DNA of 15,903 bases from JAFEDN01 sp963697455 (GCA_963697455.1 CAVOOI010000025.1:1-15903), one strand, 5' to 3'. Shown: positions 6,485 through 15,758, counted from the stretch's first letter. The notes: generated by a model not told the origin, from the sequence alone. A program made the numbers and translations.

Positions 6485-7672
6485 TTACCAAATATTTTTA
6501 TTATTTTCTGCTAAACCGGCAGCGGATGGTGCGGCGCAGGCCGCCACATAGGAGGCGCCAATTCCGCCTGCTGTATCCGGGCATTGATGATCACCCTTAG
6601 CGTTAATAACCGGACAGTTACAAATAGTGCCGCCTGTATTAGCCAGCATCGGGTTCGTGCAACCTACGTCAGAAGCAGCGTATCCGGATTGCGCATCATA
6701 AGTCGCCTTGAGGGTTACGGTACAAGTAACACTGCCATCTTGCTTCGTTTTACATACGGTCGGCTTATTTTCTGAATCGGCGGAGCCCGCTTCAGTGGCG
6801 CCGGATAGTTGATATGCGCTATCTACACCCTGGTTACTGCTTGAATAGCGGGCTTCTCTTAAGAAATCGGGATTTACATATAATTTGGGAGTTTCATTCG
6901 GTTTACACTGAAAAGTAATCTGGTACTGGCCTAAAGAATCCAAGTCCTTCAAACCGGAATCGACAATGCTGCCGAATTGCACTCCCAGAGTGGTTCGCGT
7001 ACAAGAGGCGCCCACTCCGGAGCCCGGTTGCGAAACTTGTCCCACATTGGGGTCACAATATCCCAGGGCGCTGATGGTGAGTTTATTGTTGTTATCGGTA
7101 GTCGCGGAAGGCACGGAGACTACGGCTTTGACATAACAAGCCTGTCCTGCGGTGCAGGTATTCGAAGGGGCGGCAGTGGTTTCAACATCAGGCGTGCTGG
7201 TAATGATGGCGTTAGGCAAACGCGCCGCAATCCGTTGCGCAATATTTGTAGCGGCTTGGTCGCTGCCCACATTAAGGGCCACCCAAAAGCGCTTGCCCTG
7301 CTGTACCTTTGAGCTGTCATTAGGATCGTCACCGTTCCAGCATAACGGATTGCCGAAATTACTTTGGTTGCTTTCGTTAGGCAGATAATTATTGACAAAG
7401 GTTTGATCTTTAACGGCGCTGCCGCTATTGCAGGGATTGAAGTTTTTTTCCGGCCACATCCCAGTGTTAGCGACGTTATACGACATTCCCGATTCTAAAA
7501 CGTGTTGAATATTGAGTGCCGCAATATTAATGCGGTCTGACAACGCTTTATCGCGATAGGTTTTCACCGCCAGCGAAGCGAGGAGCGCGAGCACAGTTAA
7601 AACCAGCAGTAACTCAATAAGTGTATATCCGTTTTGCTTGCGTTTATTTTTGCTAACGTGCAATCCTATCAT
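6485..7672 (-). CDS. Large Cys-rich type IV prepilin (PilV-like minor pilin/tip adhesin?)
   Basis: 395 residues, intact. The N-terminus carries a class III prepilin signal: a basic leader (KNKRKQNG), cleavage after Gly, then YTLIELLLVLTVLALLASLA with the conserved Glu at mature position 5. Position +1 is Tyr instead of the usual Phe or Met. The rest is a Ser/Thr/Asn-rich exported domain with about 14 Cys, including a CxC (TICNCPV), which suggests several disulfides. It is the last gene of the pilus block and much larger than the other pilins. In R64-type pili a large PilV adhesin sits downstream of the pilin, so a tip or minor pilin is plausible by size and position but not proven. The ATG has only a weak GGAA upstream. 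Confidence 0.8.
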   Translation of the reverse strand: MIGLHVSKNKRKQNGYTLIELLLVLTVLALLASLAVKTYRDKALSDRINIAALNIQHVLESGMSYNVANTGMWPEKNFNPCNSGSAVKDQTFVNNYLPNESNQSNFGNPLCWNGDDPNDSSKVQQGKRFWVALNVGSDQAATNIAQRIAARLPNAIITSTPDVETTAAPSNTCTAGQACYVKAVVSVPSATTDNNNKLTISALGYCDPNVGQVSQPGSGVGASCTRTTLGVQFGSIVDSGLKDLDSLGQYQITFQCKPNETPKLYVNPDFLREARYSSSNQGVDSAYQLSGATEAGSADSENKPTVCKTKQDGSVTCTVTLKATYDAQSGYAASDVGCTNPMLANTGGTICNCPVINAKGDHQCPDTAGGIGASYVAACAAPSAAGLAENNKNIW

Positions 7673-7792
7673 CTGAAGAGTTCCATATTGATTAACAACT
7701 TATTCGAGCATCAATTTATCACAAGCATTTCCAAATTGGCAAGTAAAAGATTTGTTAAGTGGACGTTACCTGGTTTTCATGAAGCGGCTTGT
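7673..7792. other. 120-nt spacer between two prepilin genes
   Basis: No ORF, terminator or convincing promoter seen; a weak GGAA precedes the downstream prepilin start. Confidence 0.4.
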
Positions 7793-8407
7793 TCAATTCG
7801 CGCAGTAAGAACCTGAGTATTCGGAGAGGACTACTCCGGTTGCGCCGCGGCCGTTTTCAATTGCGCGGAAAAATGAGCCTGCGCCGTTTAGAATCCAAGA
7901 TTTATCGCCGAGCTGGACGTAAGTATTGGTGGGTAAACTATCCCAAACCAGGATATGCCGGAAATTCCCTGATTTCGCCTGCAATTCCTGTTGATACCAG
8001 ATAATTTCGTCAGGCGTTAAAGAAGGCGACATGGTGGCTTGAATTTCTAATTGATAAATTGGTTTAGGCTGGGTGTCGGTGGTGGATTCATTGGTTTTTA
8101 TTAATCTAGCTGAATATTCAGTGATCAGGGGCGGTCGACTGCACACCACATTATCGCCACTTTGCTGCAAAGTTTGACAGGGCACTTCCAACGCTGACAG
8201 CTTAAACTCTCCTTTGCTGTCGCAACCCTGTTCATGAAAATAACTATCCAAAGCTCTTTGGAGAGACTTGATATCGGCCTGGGCTTGAATAGCAACGCTG
8301 CGGCGTTGTTGCTGTTGATAGCGACGCACAGACCACGAAATAATCGCGGCTGCGCATACTAAAACCAGCAACACCTCTAATAAGGAAAAACCTTTGTCCT
8401 TAAGCAA
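7793..8407 (-). CDS. Minor type IV prepilin
   Basis: 204 residues, intact. It starts at TTG: AAGGA, overlapping the stop of the preceding pilin (TAAGGAACTCATTTG), sits about 7 nt upstream and there is no closer ATG. The short leader MLKDKG is followed by FSLLEVLLVLVCAAAIISW, a prepilin-peptidase site with Glu at +5. A long amphipathic helix (RRYQQQQRRSVAIQAQADIK) and a globular domain follow, with Cys in CDSKGEF, VPCQ, VVCSR and near the end (GSYCAN). It is translationally coupled to the upstream pilin gene. It resembles pseudopilins and minor pilins generally, and I cannot assign a specific role. Confidence 0.8.
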   Translation of the reverse strand: MLKDKGFSLLEVLLVLVCAAAIISWSVRRYQQQQRRSVAIQAQADIKSLQRALDSYFHEQGCDSKGEFKLSALEVPCQTLQQSGDNVVCSRPPLITEYSARLIKTNESTTDTQPKPIYQLEIQATMSPSLTPDEIIWYQQELQAKSGNFRHILVWDSLPTNTYVQLGDKSWILNGAGSFFRAIENGRGATGVVLSEYSGSYCAN

Positions 8408-8416
8408 ATGAGTTCC

Positions 8417-8907
8417 TTAAGCAGAACCACTAACGTTAACGGTTGCTGTGCCAGCATCATCACAACTTACAAATTGCGCCCCATAACTTTGAACCAAATT
8501 TTGACATAAGGCGGCGCTGGGTAAATCAACCGTTAAGGTGACTGGACCACCAGTTGTGCCAGGCGGAATTAGAGATACATCTTTACCCCAAGGAGTAACC
8601 TGGGAGCAACCGGTGCCATCAGCTTTGCAACTTAAACTTTTCGTATCATTGCTTAAATAACCGCCGCTGACCAAGCTATCCCACGTCAGGCCAGCGTAAT
8701 CACCGCTGTTATTAATACCGTAACCTTCAGAATCGCCGCCATATCGGCGCCGATAAAAGTTCGCACCATATTTAATTTTTGGTTATTTCCGGCTGTGGTA
8801 AAATACTGCATAGCCATGACTAAAATGATTGAAATAATCGCCAAAGACAGCAATACTTCCAACAAAGAAATGCCTGCTTGCCTTAATTGACCTGCGAATT
8901 TTTTCAT
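8417..8907 (-). pseudogene. Type IVb major pilin (PilS/TcpA-like), one frameshift
   Basis: Reconstructed length is about 163 residues. The ATG has GGGAG 6 nt upstream. The leader MKKFAGQLRQAG is followed by ISLLEVLLSLAIISIILVMA, with Glu at +5. The frame then breaks near 8731: restoring one T changes MAAILKV... to MAAISEGYGINNSGDYAGLTW, which continues into the downstream frame. The C-terminal part has the type IVb pattern of two Cys near the end (ALCQNL...FVSCDD) forming a loop. Its order (ATPase, membrane protein, pilin) matches the R64/bundle-forming pilus type. As it stands it would give a 73-residue truncated product. The downstream piece alone (8417-8674) lacks a signal sequence and is not a separate gene. 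Confidence 0.75.
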
Positions 8908-8973
8908 ATTTGCTCCCTGTTAATAATAATTTCTGATGACAAAGCTTATCACACTTTTTTTTCAATGCACAAC

Positions 8974-10035
8974 CTAAAAAGCTAAAGAACTTCCTACGGT
9001 ATATATGCCGAATACAATCGTCATCGCAATGACTGCACCTCCGACTAGGAATAATCCACCGATAATTTTACCGGTTCGATCAATTCTTTTCGCGGTGCGC
9101 AATCGCGCCGGACGGCCTAAACTGATTAAGGCCTGATCAAAACCTTTGCCTTTGGCAACCACTCGCAACCGCATTAAATCGCTGCGGCTAATCAAATTGG
9201 TATCTAAAACATCGCCCATATTTTCTTGACCACCGCTAAGATGGTACTCCATTTGCAATAAATGCCAAGATAAATAAGGCGAAGCGTCATACTGCATGGT
9301 GCTGAGCGCCTGTCTGACGACTACGCCGTTAGCCACTAACAATCCTAGCGTTTCCATAAACCGGGCCGCTACTGAGGCCCGGTACAAAGACAGCAAAGGA
9401 ATATCATCGATCCACCGGCGGATCTCACCGGTAACGTTTTTTAGAATATTGTTAATAATTAAAATTAAAAATACTACGGTGAGCAATATCAGCCACCAGG
9501 CAGCTTGAATGATTGCGCCGATGTGATACAACGACCTGCCAACTTGCGGCCAACCATCCAGCGGTTTAATATCCAAAAAGCTTTGCAGCACTGAATTTTT
9601 AATGAATACAGTGATTCCTAACGCGAGAACGACTACGCTGAGAGGATACAGCACTGAAGTGAGAAATGCGTTTAAGGTGCTGGCGTATTGGGTGTAAGTG
9701 GTGGACGCTGCGCGCAAAGTTTCCGGTAACGCACCATTGGTTTCGCCGACTCGAATCATCTCCACTATCGCATGCGAAAACCAATATTGCATGCCGTCTG
9801 CCAAGCTCTGACCTTTGGCAAGGCTGACGGAAATTGATTCAGCCACTTTTTTAGTAATTCCGCCTGAAACACTGATAATGACATCGATGGATTGACTCGC
9901 GGGCACGCCGTCTTCAATTAAAGCCGCGAGGTCTTCTAAAAAAGCTTGTTGATATTTACGACCAAATTGCAGATGTTGCCAGCGCAGCCGGAGCGGCTCC
10001 CACTGTAATTCTTTTAAGAGGCCTTGGGTATCCAT
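8974..10035 (-). CDS. Type IV pilus inner-membrane platform protein (PilC/GspF family, PilR-like)
   Basis: 353 residues, intact. It carries two T2SF domains. The first (about 30-150) has FLEDLAALIEDGVPASQSID and the RVGETNGALPETL motif; the second (about 225-345) has ARFMETLGLLVANGVVVRQAL. Membrane segments follow each (YPLSVVVLALGITVFI, AAWWLILLTVVFLILIINNI, IIGGLFLVGGAVIAMTIVF). It would anchor the pilus ATPase and the pilin assembly site in the inner membrane. Start and stop overlap the ATPase gene by one base (TAATG), with GGGGAG upstream, so the two are translationally coupled. Being intact between two frameshifted partners is notable. Confidence 0.9.
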   Translation of the reverse strand: MDTQGLLKELQWEPLRLRWQHLQFGRKYQQAFLEDLAALIEDGVPASQSIDVIISVSGGITKKVAESISVSLAKGQSLADGMQYWFSHAIVEMIRVGETNGALPETLRAASTTYTQYASTLNAFLTSVLYPLSVVVLALGITVFIKNSVLQSFLDIKPLDGWPQVGRSLYHIGAIIQAAWWLILLTVVFLILIINNILKNVTGEIRRWIDDIPLLSLYRASVAARFMETLGLLVANGVVVRQALSTMQYDASPYLSWHLLQMEYHLSGGQENMGDVLDTNLISRSDLMRLRVVAKGKGFDQALISLGRPARLRTAKRIDRTGKIIGGLFLVGGAVIAMTIVFGIYTVGSSLAF

Positions 10036-11566
10036 TAGCTAAACTCCCCGGCTAGCGCTTCTGCATCTATAGGGTCAACCAAACCGCGCTTAACCAAACC
10101 GAGAAGCTGATCGTGATAGTTGAGCCAGCCGGTTTCTTTTAAATATCTTTTCCATTTGACAATATTGTTCTCGTGAATATATTGACGGCCCATTTCATCC
10201 ACCCAAATCATTTCCGCTACCACGGTACGGGCGGCAATACCCAACCCGTGGCATTTCGCGCAATCGCGGCCACGCGCTTTCACCATGCCCCAGTGGTCGC
10301 CAAAAGGTTCGCGCCACCGATCAAAATTTGGCCGATGCCGTTCGGATTGTTCTAGCGGAATCATGCAATAGGTGCACAATAACGGCGCTAACCGCTGGCA
10401 AATTAAACAAACTAATAAATCCGGACTAGCCAGCAATTCCGATGAAACTCCTAAATCCGCCAAGCGGGTGACGATGCCGGGCGCACTATTGGCGTGGACG
10501 GTAGAGAACACCAAGTGTCCAGTGATGGCCGCCCGCACCATGACGCCGGCAGTGTCTTCATCGCGCATTTCACCTAATACCAGCACGTCCGGGTCCATGC
10601 GTAATACCGTGCGCGCCATATTGGCAAAACTGCGGTCATAGTGTTCGGTGTTCACCGGCACTGGGCGACACTGGTCACCACTTTTTCTACTGGATCTTCA
10701 ATCGAATAGAGTTTGCGGAACTCTTCTACTAACTGCATGCACGCGGCCAAGGTGGTGGTTTTACCTGAGCCGGTCGGCCCCGCCAGCACGACGGCGCCGT
10801 AAGGCATGTGCAAAGCGCGTTTTAACATTGCGACTTGTTCAGGCCCATAACCGAGTTGTTCCAGCGTAGGCACTTCACGTTCAGCGGTGGTGAGAATTCG
10901 CATCACCACATCAAAACCGGCATGCGCCGGGAACTGGCCAAACGCAGACGCACTTCTCTATCATCAATCATCAACGGGCATAGAGGCATTTTGCGGAACC
11001 AGGGGATTAAAGTGGGTGATGTTATGATCGGTTTCTTTATTAAACGCTACTGAAGCCACTTCACGGGCAAGCTTTGGCAGCCATTCCGCATGTAAAAATA
11101 ATTCACCATGCTTACGAAACCGGATTCGCGCTACTTCCGCACGGACTTCCATGTGGATATCGGTGGCCTCCATATCCAGTGCGCCTTTAACCAATAACCG
11201 CAACCGTTGTTGCTGAGTACTGACTTCCAGTGCACCTTCCTGATTAGAGTCTTGCTGGCGGCGCTCTTCAGCGTTTTCTAGTAGTATTTTTTTAAGTCGC
11301 TGGTGGCAGGAAAAACCAGGCCGGGGACCAATCCTTTATTATGCATAACGATTTTACTTTCCTGCACCAACCGGGAAGTGGGTTCGCTGGTTAGAATGGT
11401 GCAAACTTTGGAGCACAACAATATTTTGTTGCTCCCGGCACCAGGATAACATTTCGGGCATAGCTTGATCTTTTAGCCCTAAATCCGCTTGACTGCTTAA
11501 GATTTTGCGCTGGGCGAGGGTGGCGTATTGCTCAAGAGCTTTTTGCTCTTGGGTGGGCTGCTTCAT
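10035..11566 (-). pseudogene. Type IV pilus assembly ATPase (GspE/PilB family, PilQ-like), four frameshifts
   Basis: About 510 residues if joined. ATG 11566 is preceded by AAAGGGACGGA. The pieces are 11566-~11410, ~11413-~10980, ~10980-~10660 (itself with a shift near 10940) and ~10660-10035. All hallmark motifs survive: Walker A GPTGSGKTTTL, Asp box YSIEDPVE, Walker B DPDVLVLGEMRDEDT, His box ITGHLVFSTVHAN, and a metal-binding tetracysteine (CTYC ... CAKC). Repairs: one base extra near 11405-11414 and near 10975-10990, one missing at 10940-10942 and near 10661 (giving VTSVAQVPVNTEHYDRSF). The enzyme hydrolyses ATP at the cytoplasmic face to drive pilin assembly. It is the first gene of the pilus block and overlaps the next by one base. 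The conserved motifs on both sides argue for very recent breakage or base-call errors. Confidence 0.8.
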
Positions 11567-11771
11567 ATTCCGTCCCTTTAATAATGTTTAGTCACATTTA
11601 ATATAAATTTAGTTTAGAAATTCTATGAGTTTACTATGTCACTGTCAAGGCGCCGCAGATTACGCGTCATTGCGAGCGCCTAGCGAAGCAATGACGGGTT
11701 CTTAACTTAATGGCATTGCGCTGCCAGCGGCATTGATTGATCTTTTTATGCATTTAACTTAAAATCAGAGG
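11567..11771. other. Divergent intergenic region, pilus block versus LPS genes
   Basis: 205 bp. It must hold promoters for both directions. On the minus strand an AT-rich stretch (TTTATATTAAAT near 11600-11612) could supply a -10 box for the pilus genes, but no clear -35 is visible. The palindrome at 11665-11696 occupies the centre. Confidence 0.4.
11665..11696. repeat. Palindromic intergenic repeat
   Basis: The arms CGTCATTGC (11665-11673) and GCAATGACG (11688-11696) are perfectly complementary, and a smaller inner stem (CGC/GCG) flanks CTA. The sequence class (GTCATTGCGAGCG...AGCGAAGCAATGACG) matches a palindrome I recognise as dispersed in many bacterial genomes, especially intracellular ones; family membership was not searched. 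It could end transcription from either side or be an inert mobile palindrome. Confidence 0.6.
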
Positions 11772-12539
11772 ATGACCTCGTTAAGCGCCATTATCATTAC
11801 CAAAAACGAAGCCAAGAAGATTGGCCGGTGCTTACGCTCGATCGCCTCCTGGATAGATGAAATTATCGTTCTAGATTCTGGGAGCACTGATCAAACCGTG
11901 GCAATTTGCCGTCAATATACTGAAAATGTTTATTCGGTAGACTGGCCTGGGTACGGGGCGCAAAAAAATCGAGCGCTCAAGCTGGCGCAGGGTGATTGGA
12001 TTTTATTGCTTGATGCGGATGAATGGATTCGCCCCCTACTTCAGGCTGAAATCCAACAAGCTATTCGCAGTCATGATTTTCAAGGATTTTATATACCGCG
12101 CTCAAATACGTTTTGTGGACATTTTCAACGATACGGCGATGCGGCCAGGGATAAAGTACTGCGCCTTTTTAAGCGCGATGCTGGAAAATTCACTGAAGAT
12201 TTTATCCACGAAAAAGTGATTTGTGAAGGCAAAATTGGCTTGTTACAGCAACGCTTGCTCCATAACTCGTCCAGGACCAAGACAGCTTGGGCCGCGCAAA
12301 TGGAAAAATATGCATTATTTTCCGCACAGCTGCGTTTTGCCAAAGGACGGCGCTCCAATCCCCTGAAAGCGGGATTAAACGCCGTGTGGATTTTTTTTCG
12401 CACTTACGTTTTACGCCAAGGTTTTCGGGATGGTAAAACCGGTTTACTATTTGCAAAATTGAACGCTAAAAGTAGCTTTCAAAAAAACCTGGAGCTGTGG
12501 CGCTTAGGCCTCCGCTCTACAACTAAAGAGAACCATTAA
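11772..12539 (+). CDS. LPS-core glycosyltransferase, family 2 (WaaE/KdtX type)
   Basis: 255 residues, intact, the usual length for this family. GT-A fold motifs are clear: SAIIITKNEAKKI at the start, EIIVLDSGSTDQT, GYGAQKNRAL, and the metal-binding DWILLLDADEW, followed by RLFKRDAGKFTEDFIHEKV. The family transfers a sugar (glucose in WaaE) to the inner core of LPS at the cytoplasmic face of the inner membrane; the substrate here is not determinable. The purine-rich AGAGG directly abuts the ATG, leaving no spacer, and an in-frame TAA lies 12 nt upstream, so no earlier start exists; initiation may be weak. It lies 3 nt before a heptosyltransferase relic, so the two form an operon. Confidence 0.88.
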   Translation: MTSLSAIIITKNEAKKIGRCLRSIASWIDEIIVLDSGSTDQTVAICRQYTENVYSVDWPGYGAQKNRALKLAQGDWILLLDADEWIRPLLQAEIQQAIRSHDFQGFYIPRSNTFCGHFQRYGDAARDKVLRLFKRDAGKFTEDFIHEKVICEGKIGLLQQRLLHNSSRTKTAWAAQMEKYALFSAQLRFAKGRRSNPLKAGLNAVWIFFRTYVLRQGFRDGKTGLLFAKLNAKSSFQKNLELWRLGLRSTTKENH

Positions 12540-12542
12540 TTC

Positions 12543-13574
12543 ATGCGCATTTTATTCTTAACCTTGATCTAATTAGTGCATTGCCAGCGCTTACTGACGC
12601 TTCTCGCGCCATTCCTGGCATAACCTTTGATTGGGTGATCGATAAAAATTTTTCCGAAGTGGGGCTGTGGCATCCAGCCGTTAAAAAAATCATCCCCACC
12701 CGACACCGGTATTGGCGCAAGAACTTTCGCAAATCGGTTAAGGATGGCGAAATCACTCAGTTTTTAAAATCTCTTCGCGAAGAAAAATATGATCTGGTTA
12801 TCGACGGTCAATCTTCGATGAAAAGCGCCATAGTCACTTTGCTCAGCCGTGGGCCACGCCGTGGTATAGATCGATGCTGCGCCAGCGAATGGGCGGCTTC
12901 ATTAGCCTATCAAAAAAGCTATCACGTCCCCAAAGATTGGCATGCTATTCAGCGCTTGCGGTTATTATTGGCGAATGCCTTGGATTACCACTGCCCCCAA
13001 AGTCCGCCTGATTATAATATCCGGGATTACCCCTTCCCTGCATTGAAATTTGATTTACCTAAACCGTATTTAATGTTTGTGCACAACGCCAGTTGGTCGT
13101 CGAAGATGTGGCCGGAAAATTATTGGCGGCGATTAATTGAACTGGCGCAAAGCGAGGGCTTTCATGTGTTATTACCTTGGGGAAATCAAGCGGAAAAGAC
13201 CCGGGCGGAAAGAATCAGCGACGGCTATGCGAATGCACGAGTTTTACCGTTTTGCTCCCTATCAGAACAAGCTCGAATTTTGCAAGGGGCGGCAGGCGCT
13301 ATTTGCAGTGACACCGGCCTCTGTCATTTAGCTGCTGCGTTAAACGTCCCTTCGGTGACACTTCACGGCCCTACGATCCTAGCCTTATCTGCTCATCGGC
13401 TTTAACCAGCACACATAGTATCGCATTCGCATTTATTAAGTGTTATCAATATCAATGCAATTATGGCAAGCAAAAACACACTAATGCGCTTTGCTTTTTG
13501 AAACGAAGCCTGAAGCCGTGTGGAATGTTTTTCGTATGAAATCAGCGCACCCGAATTTGGGTAGTAGCCACTAG
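12543..13574 (+). pseudogene. LPS heptosyltransferase (WaaC/OpsX-like, GT9), broken
   Basis: ATG 12543 starts MRILFLT, then the frame shifts to LDLISALPALTDASRAI. Against the family pattern (MRxLxVKTSSxGDxxxxLPAL) about 13 nt are missing, removing the loop before the conserved Asp. The middle (12581-13370) is well preserved: SDTGLCHLAAALNVPSVTLHGPT is the nucleotide-sugar site. The annotated frame then ends early at 13405. One base restored near 13372 gives GPTDPSLI, and another T in the T5 at 13495-13499 gives ALCFFETKPEAVWNVFRMKS to a stop at 13574; this includes the Cys-containing tail (KCYQYQCNYGK) typical of one heptosyltransferase subgroup. The enzyme would add heptose to Kdo. The 13-bp loss is not a homopolymer error, so the gene is probably dead and the LPS core truncated. 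Confidence 0.75.
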
Positions 13575-13582
13575 CATATCTC

Positions 13583-14730
13583 TTAGACTAATGAAAGCTG
13601 GGTAAATCCGCCATCGTCAATATGAGCAGCGTTTAATGCCTGATTTAGGGTTGCGGTTATTTGCAGATCGTCACAATCCACAAAAAACAAGCGTAATATT
13701 TCTGACGTACTTTGCTTAAGTGTATCATCGGTATGAATTCGCATCAGCTTATAATAGGTAGCTAAATTATGACTAGCGTCGATCAATTGTTGCTGACAAT
13801 TTCGCTTTGATTTTTTAACGGATGTGATCGCTTGCGCCAGCATTTGCTGTTCAAATTGATTCGCTATATCCGTTTCATCATGTTACAAAGAGCTGCACAA
13901 AGAGCGATGCTGACTTAAAGAATCACCCAACTGTTGCAATCCTTCGACAATCCTTTCATGCCAAGGATGTAAAACCGCCTAATAATTTTTTAAATTCGGC
14001 ACGGGGCAATGCCTCTGTTCAGTTCCAGAAAACTCATACGCAATAATAGCACAACATTCGCATTTAACTGATTTTCTGGCGCTGTAAACCGGCCAGGAGT
14101 TCAAGGACAAAGTTCCCCACGTGGCATCCCTCGCATAAAAATCGGAAAGGGATGAGCAGCCAGCGTGGACACTATGCCGCTACCGCAAGAGTTTCATTAA
14201 AGACGGCCACGGAAAATCTTCTATGATCCCTCGAAAAGCCGGTTTATTCTTTTTCCGCTTAGCCTGGTTATTTTATTGTTACAACCCCCTAGCTGTTCTT
14301 TCGAACTTAATTCTATCAACAACGGATGAGCGGAAATGACTTCCTGAGAAACCCCATCGGTCAACTCTTCGCCTGATAATAGTTGAATGACTTTAATCAG
14401 TAAATTAGAGGCTCTTTGCGCCTTGTGTATCACTACCTTACCTTCCAGTGTGTAATTGTCTATATATTCACGGAGAAATTTAGCAAATCGCACGATGCCG
14501 TAATAAGAATAATATCCTTCATTGGGCACGCGAATATTTTTTTCTATATCGCGTAAAATATCGTGTACTACTTGATAAAGAGTGGGCTCATCATCAAAAA
14601 TAGTATGATCTTTTAGCCGCAATTCGGCTATCTTACTCGCGCGCTGCGCGGGGGTGAGATATTTTTTTAATATTTGGCGGTAGTCGCTAATTGCTCGCGA
14701 CATCGTTTCCACAAACATGGAATCAAGCAT
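13583..14730 (-). pseudogene. Decayed gene of unknown function
   Basis: ATG 14730 has GGAGG about 10 nt upstream. The first 169 residues are open to 14221 (MLDSMFVETMSRAISDYRQI..., soluble and helical). Below that, readable stretches continue in changing frames: AFRGIIEDFPWPSLMKLLR, then STLAAHPFPIFMRGMPRGEL to a TGA at 14101-14103, then TPGRFTAPENQLNANVVLLL to a TAA at 13990-13992, then HPWHERIVEGLQQLGDSLSQ to a TAA at 13883-13885, and finally the open 13843-13583 piece (MLAQAITSVKKSKRNCQQQ...). Several nonsense codons in otherwise sensible frames mark true gene decay. It is convergent with the heptosyltransferase relic, 8 nt apart. I recognise no family. Confidence 0.65.
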
Positions 14731-15003
14731 AATTTTCAGCCTCCAACTAACGAAGCATGACTGTTCGGTTCTCGATGGGGTAATTATTTTTTGTCTCCAT
14801 CCTGAAGCAAAAGCCCCATCACTGAATAGTCACAAAGAGCTCCATAATAGCGCATCAGCCTTAAGAGAATATTAATTCTTTCCCGATGCACCCGTCAAGA
14901 GGCAGGGGGCGAGGATGAGAAAAGCTTAAAAACCTTCAAACTTGGTATATAATTAAGACTGTACAGAAAATTATCAATGAATAAAGAATAGAAGGGAGAT
15001 CAC
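14731..15003. other. Divergent intergenic region
   Basis: 273 bp with no ORF of note. It holds the ribosome-binding site of the decayed gene (near 14740) and a promoter for the L,D-transpeptidase gene at its right end. Confidence 0.5.
14926..14953 (+). promoter_or_regulatory. Sigma70-like promoter of the L,D-transpeptidase gene
   Basis: -35 TTAAAA (4 of 6 consensus) at 14926-14931, 16-nt spacer, perfect -10 TATAAT at 14948-14953. The ATG follows about 50 nt downstream. Confidence 0.6.
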
Positions 15004-15716
15004 ATGGAAAAGGGTATTTTATACGTATCGTGTATTATTCTAGCAGCCTCGGTTTTCAGGTTGTCTGCGGCCCAAGCTTACTATGGCAAAGAATTGTGTA
15101 CCTACCAGCAATTTTCGTGCCCTAAGGTTAAAAAAGGCGATACCTGGGAAAAGCGCTGGCCGGACCCTCGCCAACGAGATATTGTCATGCGCCTGAATCG
15201 CACCAATTTGCCCCTTTCGGGCCGCTCTTGGGTGCTAGTGCCAAAAGATTTAACTAATCTAGACATCCTAGACCTATCGCCATTCCCAGCCCAAATGAAT
15301 ACCTCCAATCGGAAACTGGTTTTAGTTGATTTATCTAAATTGGCTTTTGCAGCTTATGACCAGAACGGCCAATTGCTCCGCTGGGGGCCCGTTTCCGGAG
15401 GCAAGGATTTTTGCAAGGATATCCAAGAATCCTGCACAACCCCGCCGGGGATGTATCAGGTCACCGTAAAAGGGATGCCGACTGCTTTTCCTCAACATTC
15501 CCGGTTGATACCAAAGGCGGCGCCCCTATGCCCTATTGTATGTTCTTTTACCAAGGCTATGCCCTGCATGGCTCGCCGGCGGTTCCCGGCTACAACGCCA
15601 GCCATGGCTGTGTCCGTTTATACATCGAAGATGCCCAATGGTTGAACGAAGAATTCACTACCATTGGCACCAAAGTGGTAGTGGTTGACAGCAACGACAC
15701 CCCACCACCCTCATAA
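15004..15716 (+). pseudogene. L,D-transpeptidase (YkuD) with LysM-like region, one frameshift
   Basis: Reconstructed length is about 237 residues. ATG 15004 has AAGGGAG 7 nt upstream. Residues 1-25 are a signal peptide (hydrophobic ILYVSCIILAASVF, cleavage after SAAQA). A LysM-like stretch follows (KVKKGDTWEKRW ... SWVLVPKDL), then a YkuD domain from about 100 (KLVLVDLSKLAFAAYDQNGQ). The catalytic motif HGSPAVPGYNASHGCVRL, with the active-site Cys, lies in the downstream frame. The two frames join if one T is restored in the T4 at 15486-15489: MPTAFSSTFPVDTKGGAPMP. The enzyme would form 3-3 peptidoglycan crosslinks or attach proteins to peptidoglycan in the periplasm. As sequenced the first frame ends at 15645 without the active site. 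Confidence 0.8.
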
Positions 15717-15744
15717 AGCGCTTTGCGCATAACCCCTGCTCCCG

Positions 15745-15750
15745 TATAAT
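15745..15750 (+). promoter_or_regulatory. Possible -10 box just before ubiA
   Basis: Perfect TATAAT eight nt before the ubiA ATG. The best -35 (TTGCGC, 16-nt spacer) matches 3 of 6. A start site would fall at or next to the ATG, and no Shine-Dalgarno sequence is present, so the transcript might be leaderless. Confidence 0.4.
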
Positions 15751-15758
15751 CTCAAAAT

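Noticed and set aside
7120..7398. Minus-strand 92-codon ORF in an alternate frame of the large prepilin
   Set aside because: Fully contained in the intact prepilin gene, which carries a clear signal and coherent sequence.
12125..12456. Minus-strand ORFs opposite the glycosyltransferase
   Set aside because: Antisense shadows of a gene with complete GT2 motifs.
15717..15740. Terminator hairpin after the L,D-transpeptidase (AAAGCGCTTTGCGC)
   Set aside because: The stem is only 4-5 bp with no T-run, so there is not enough to call it.
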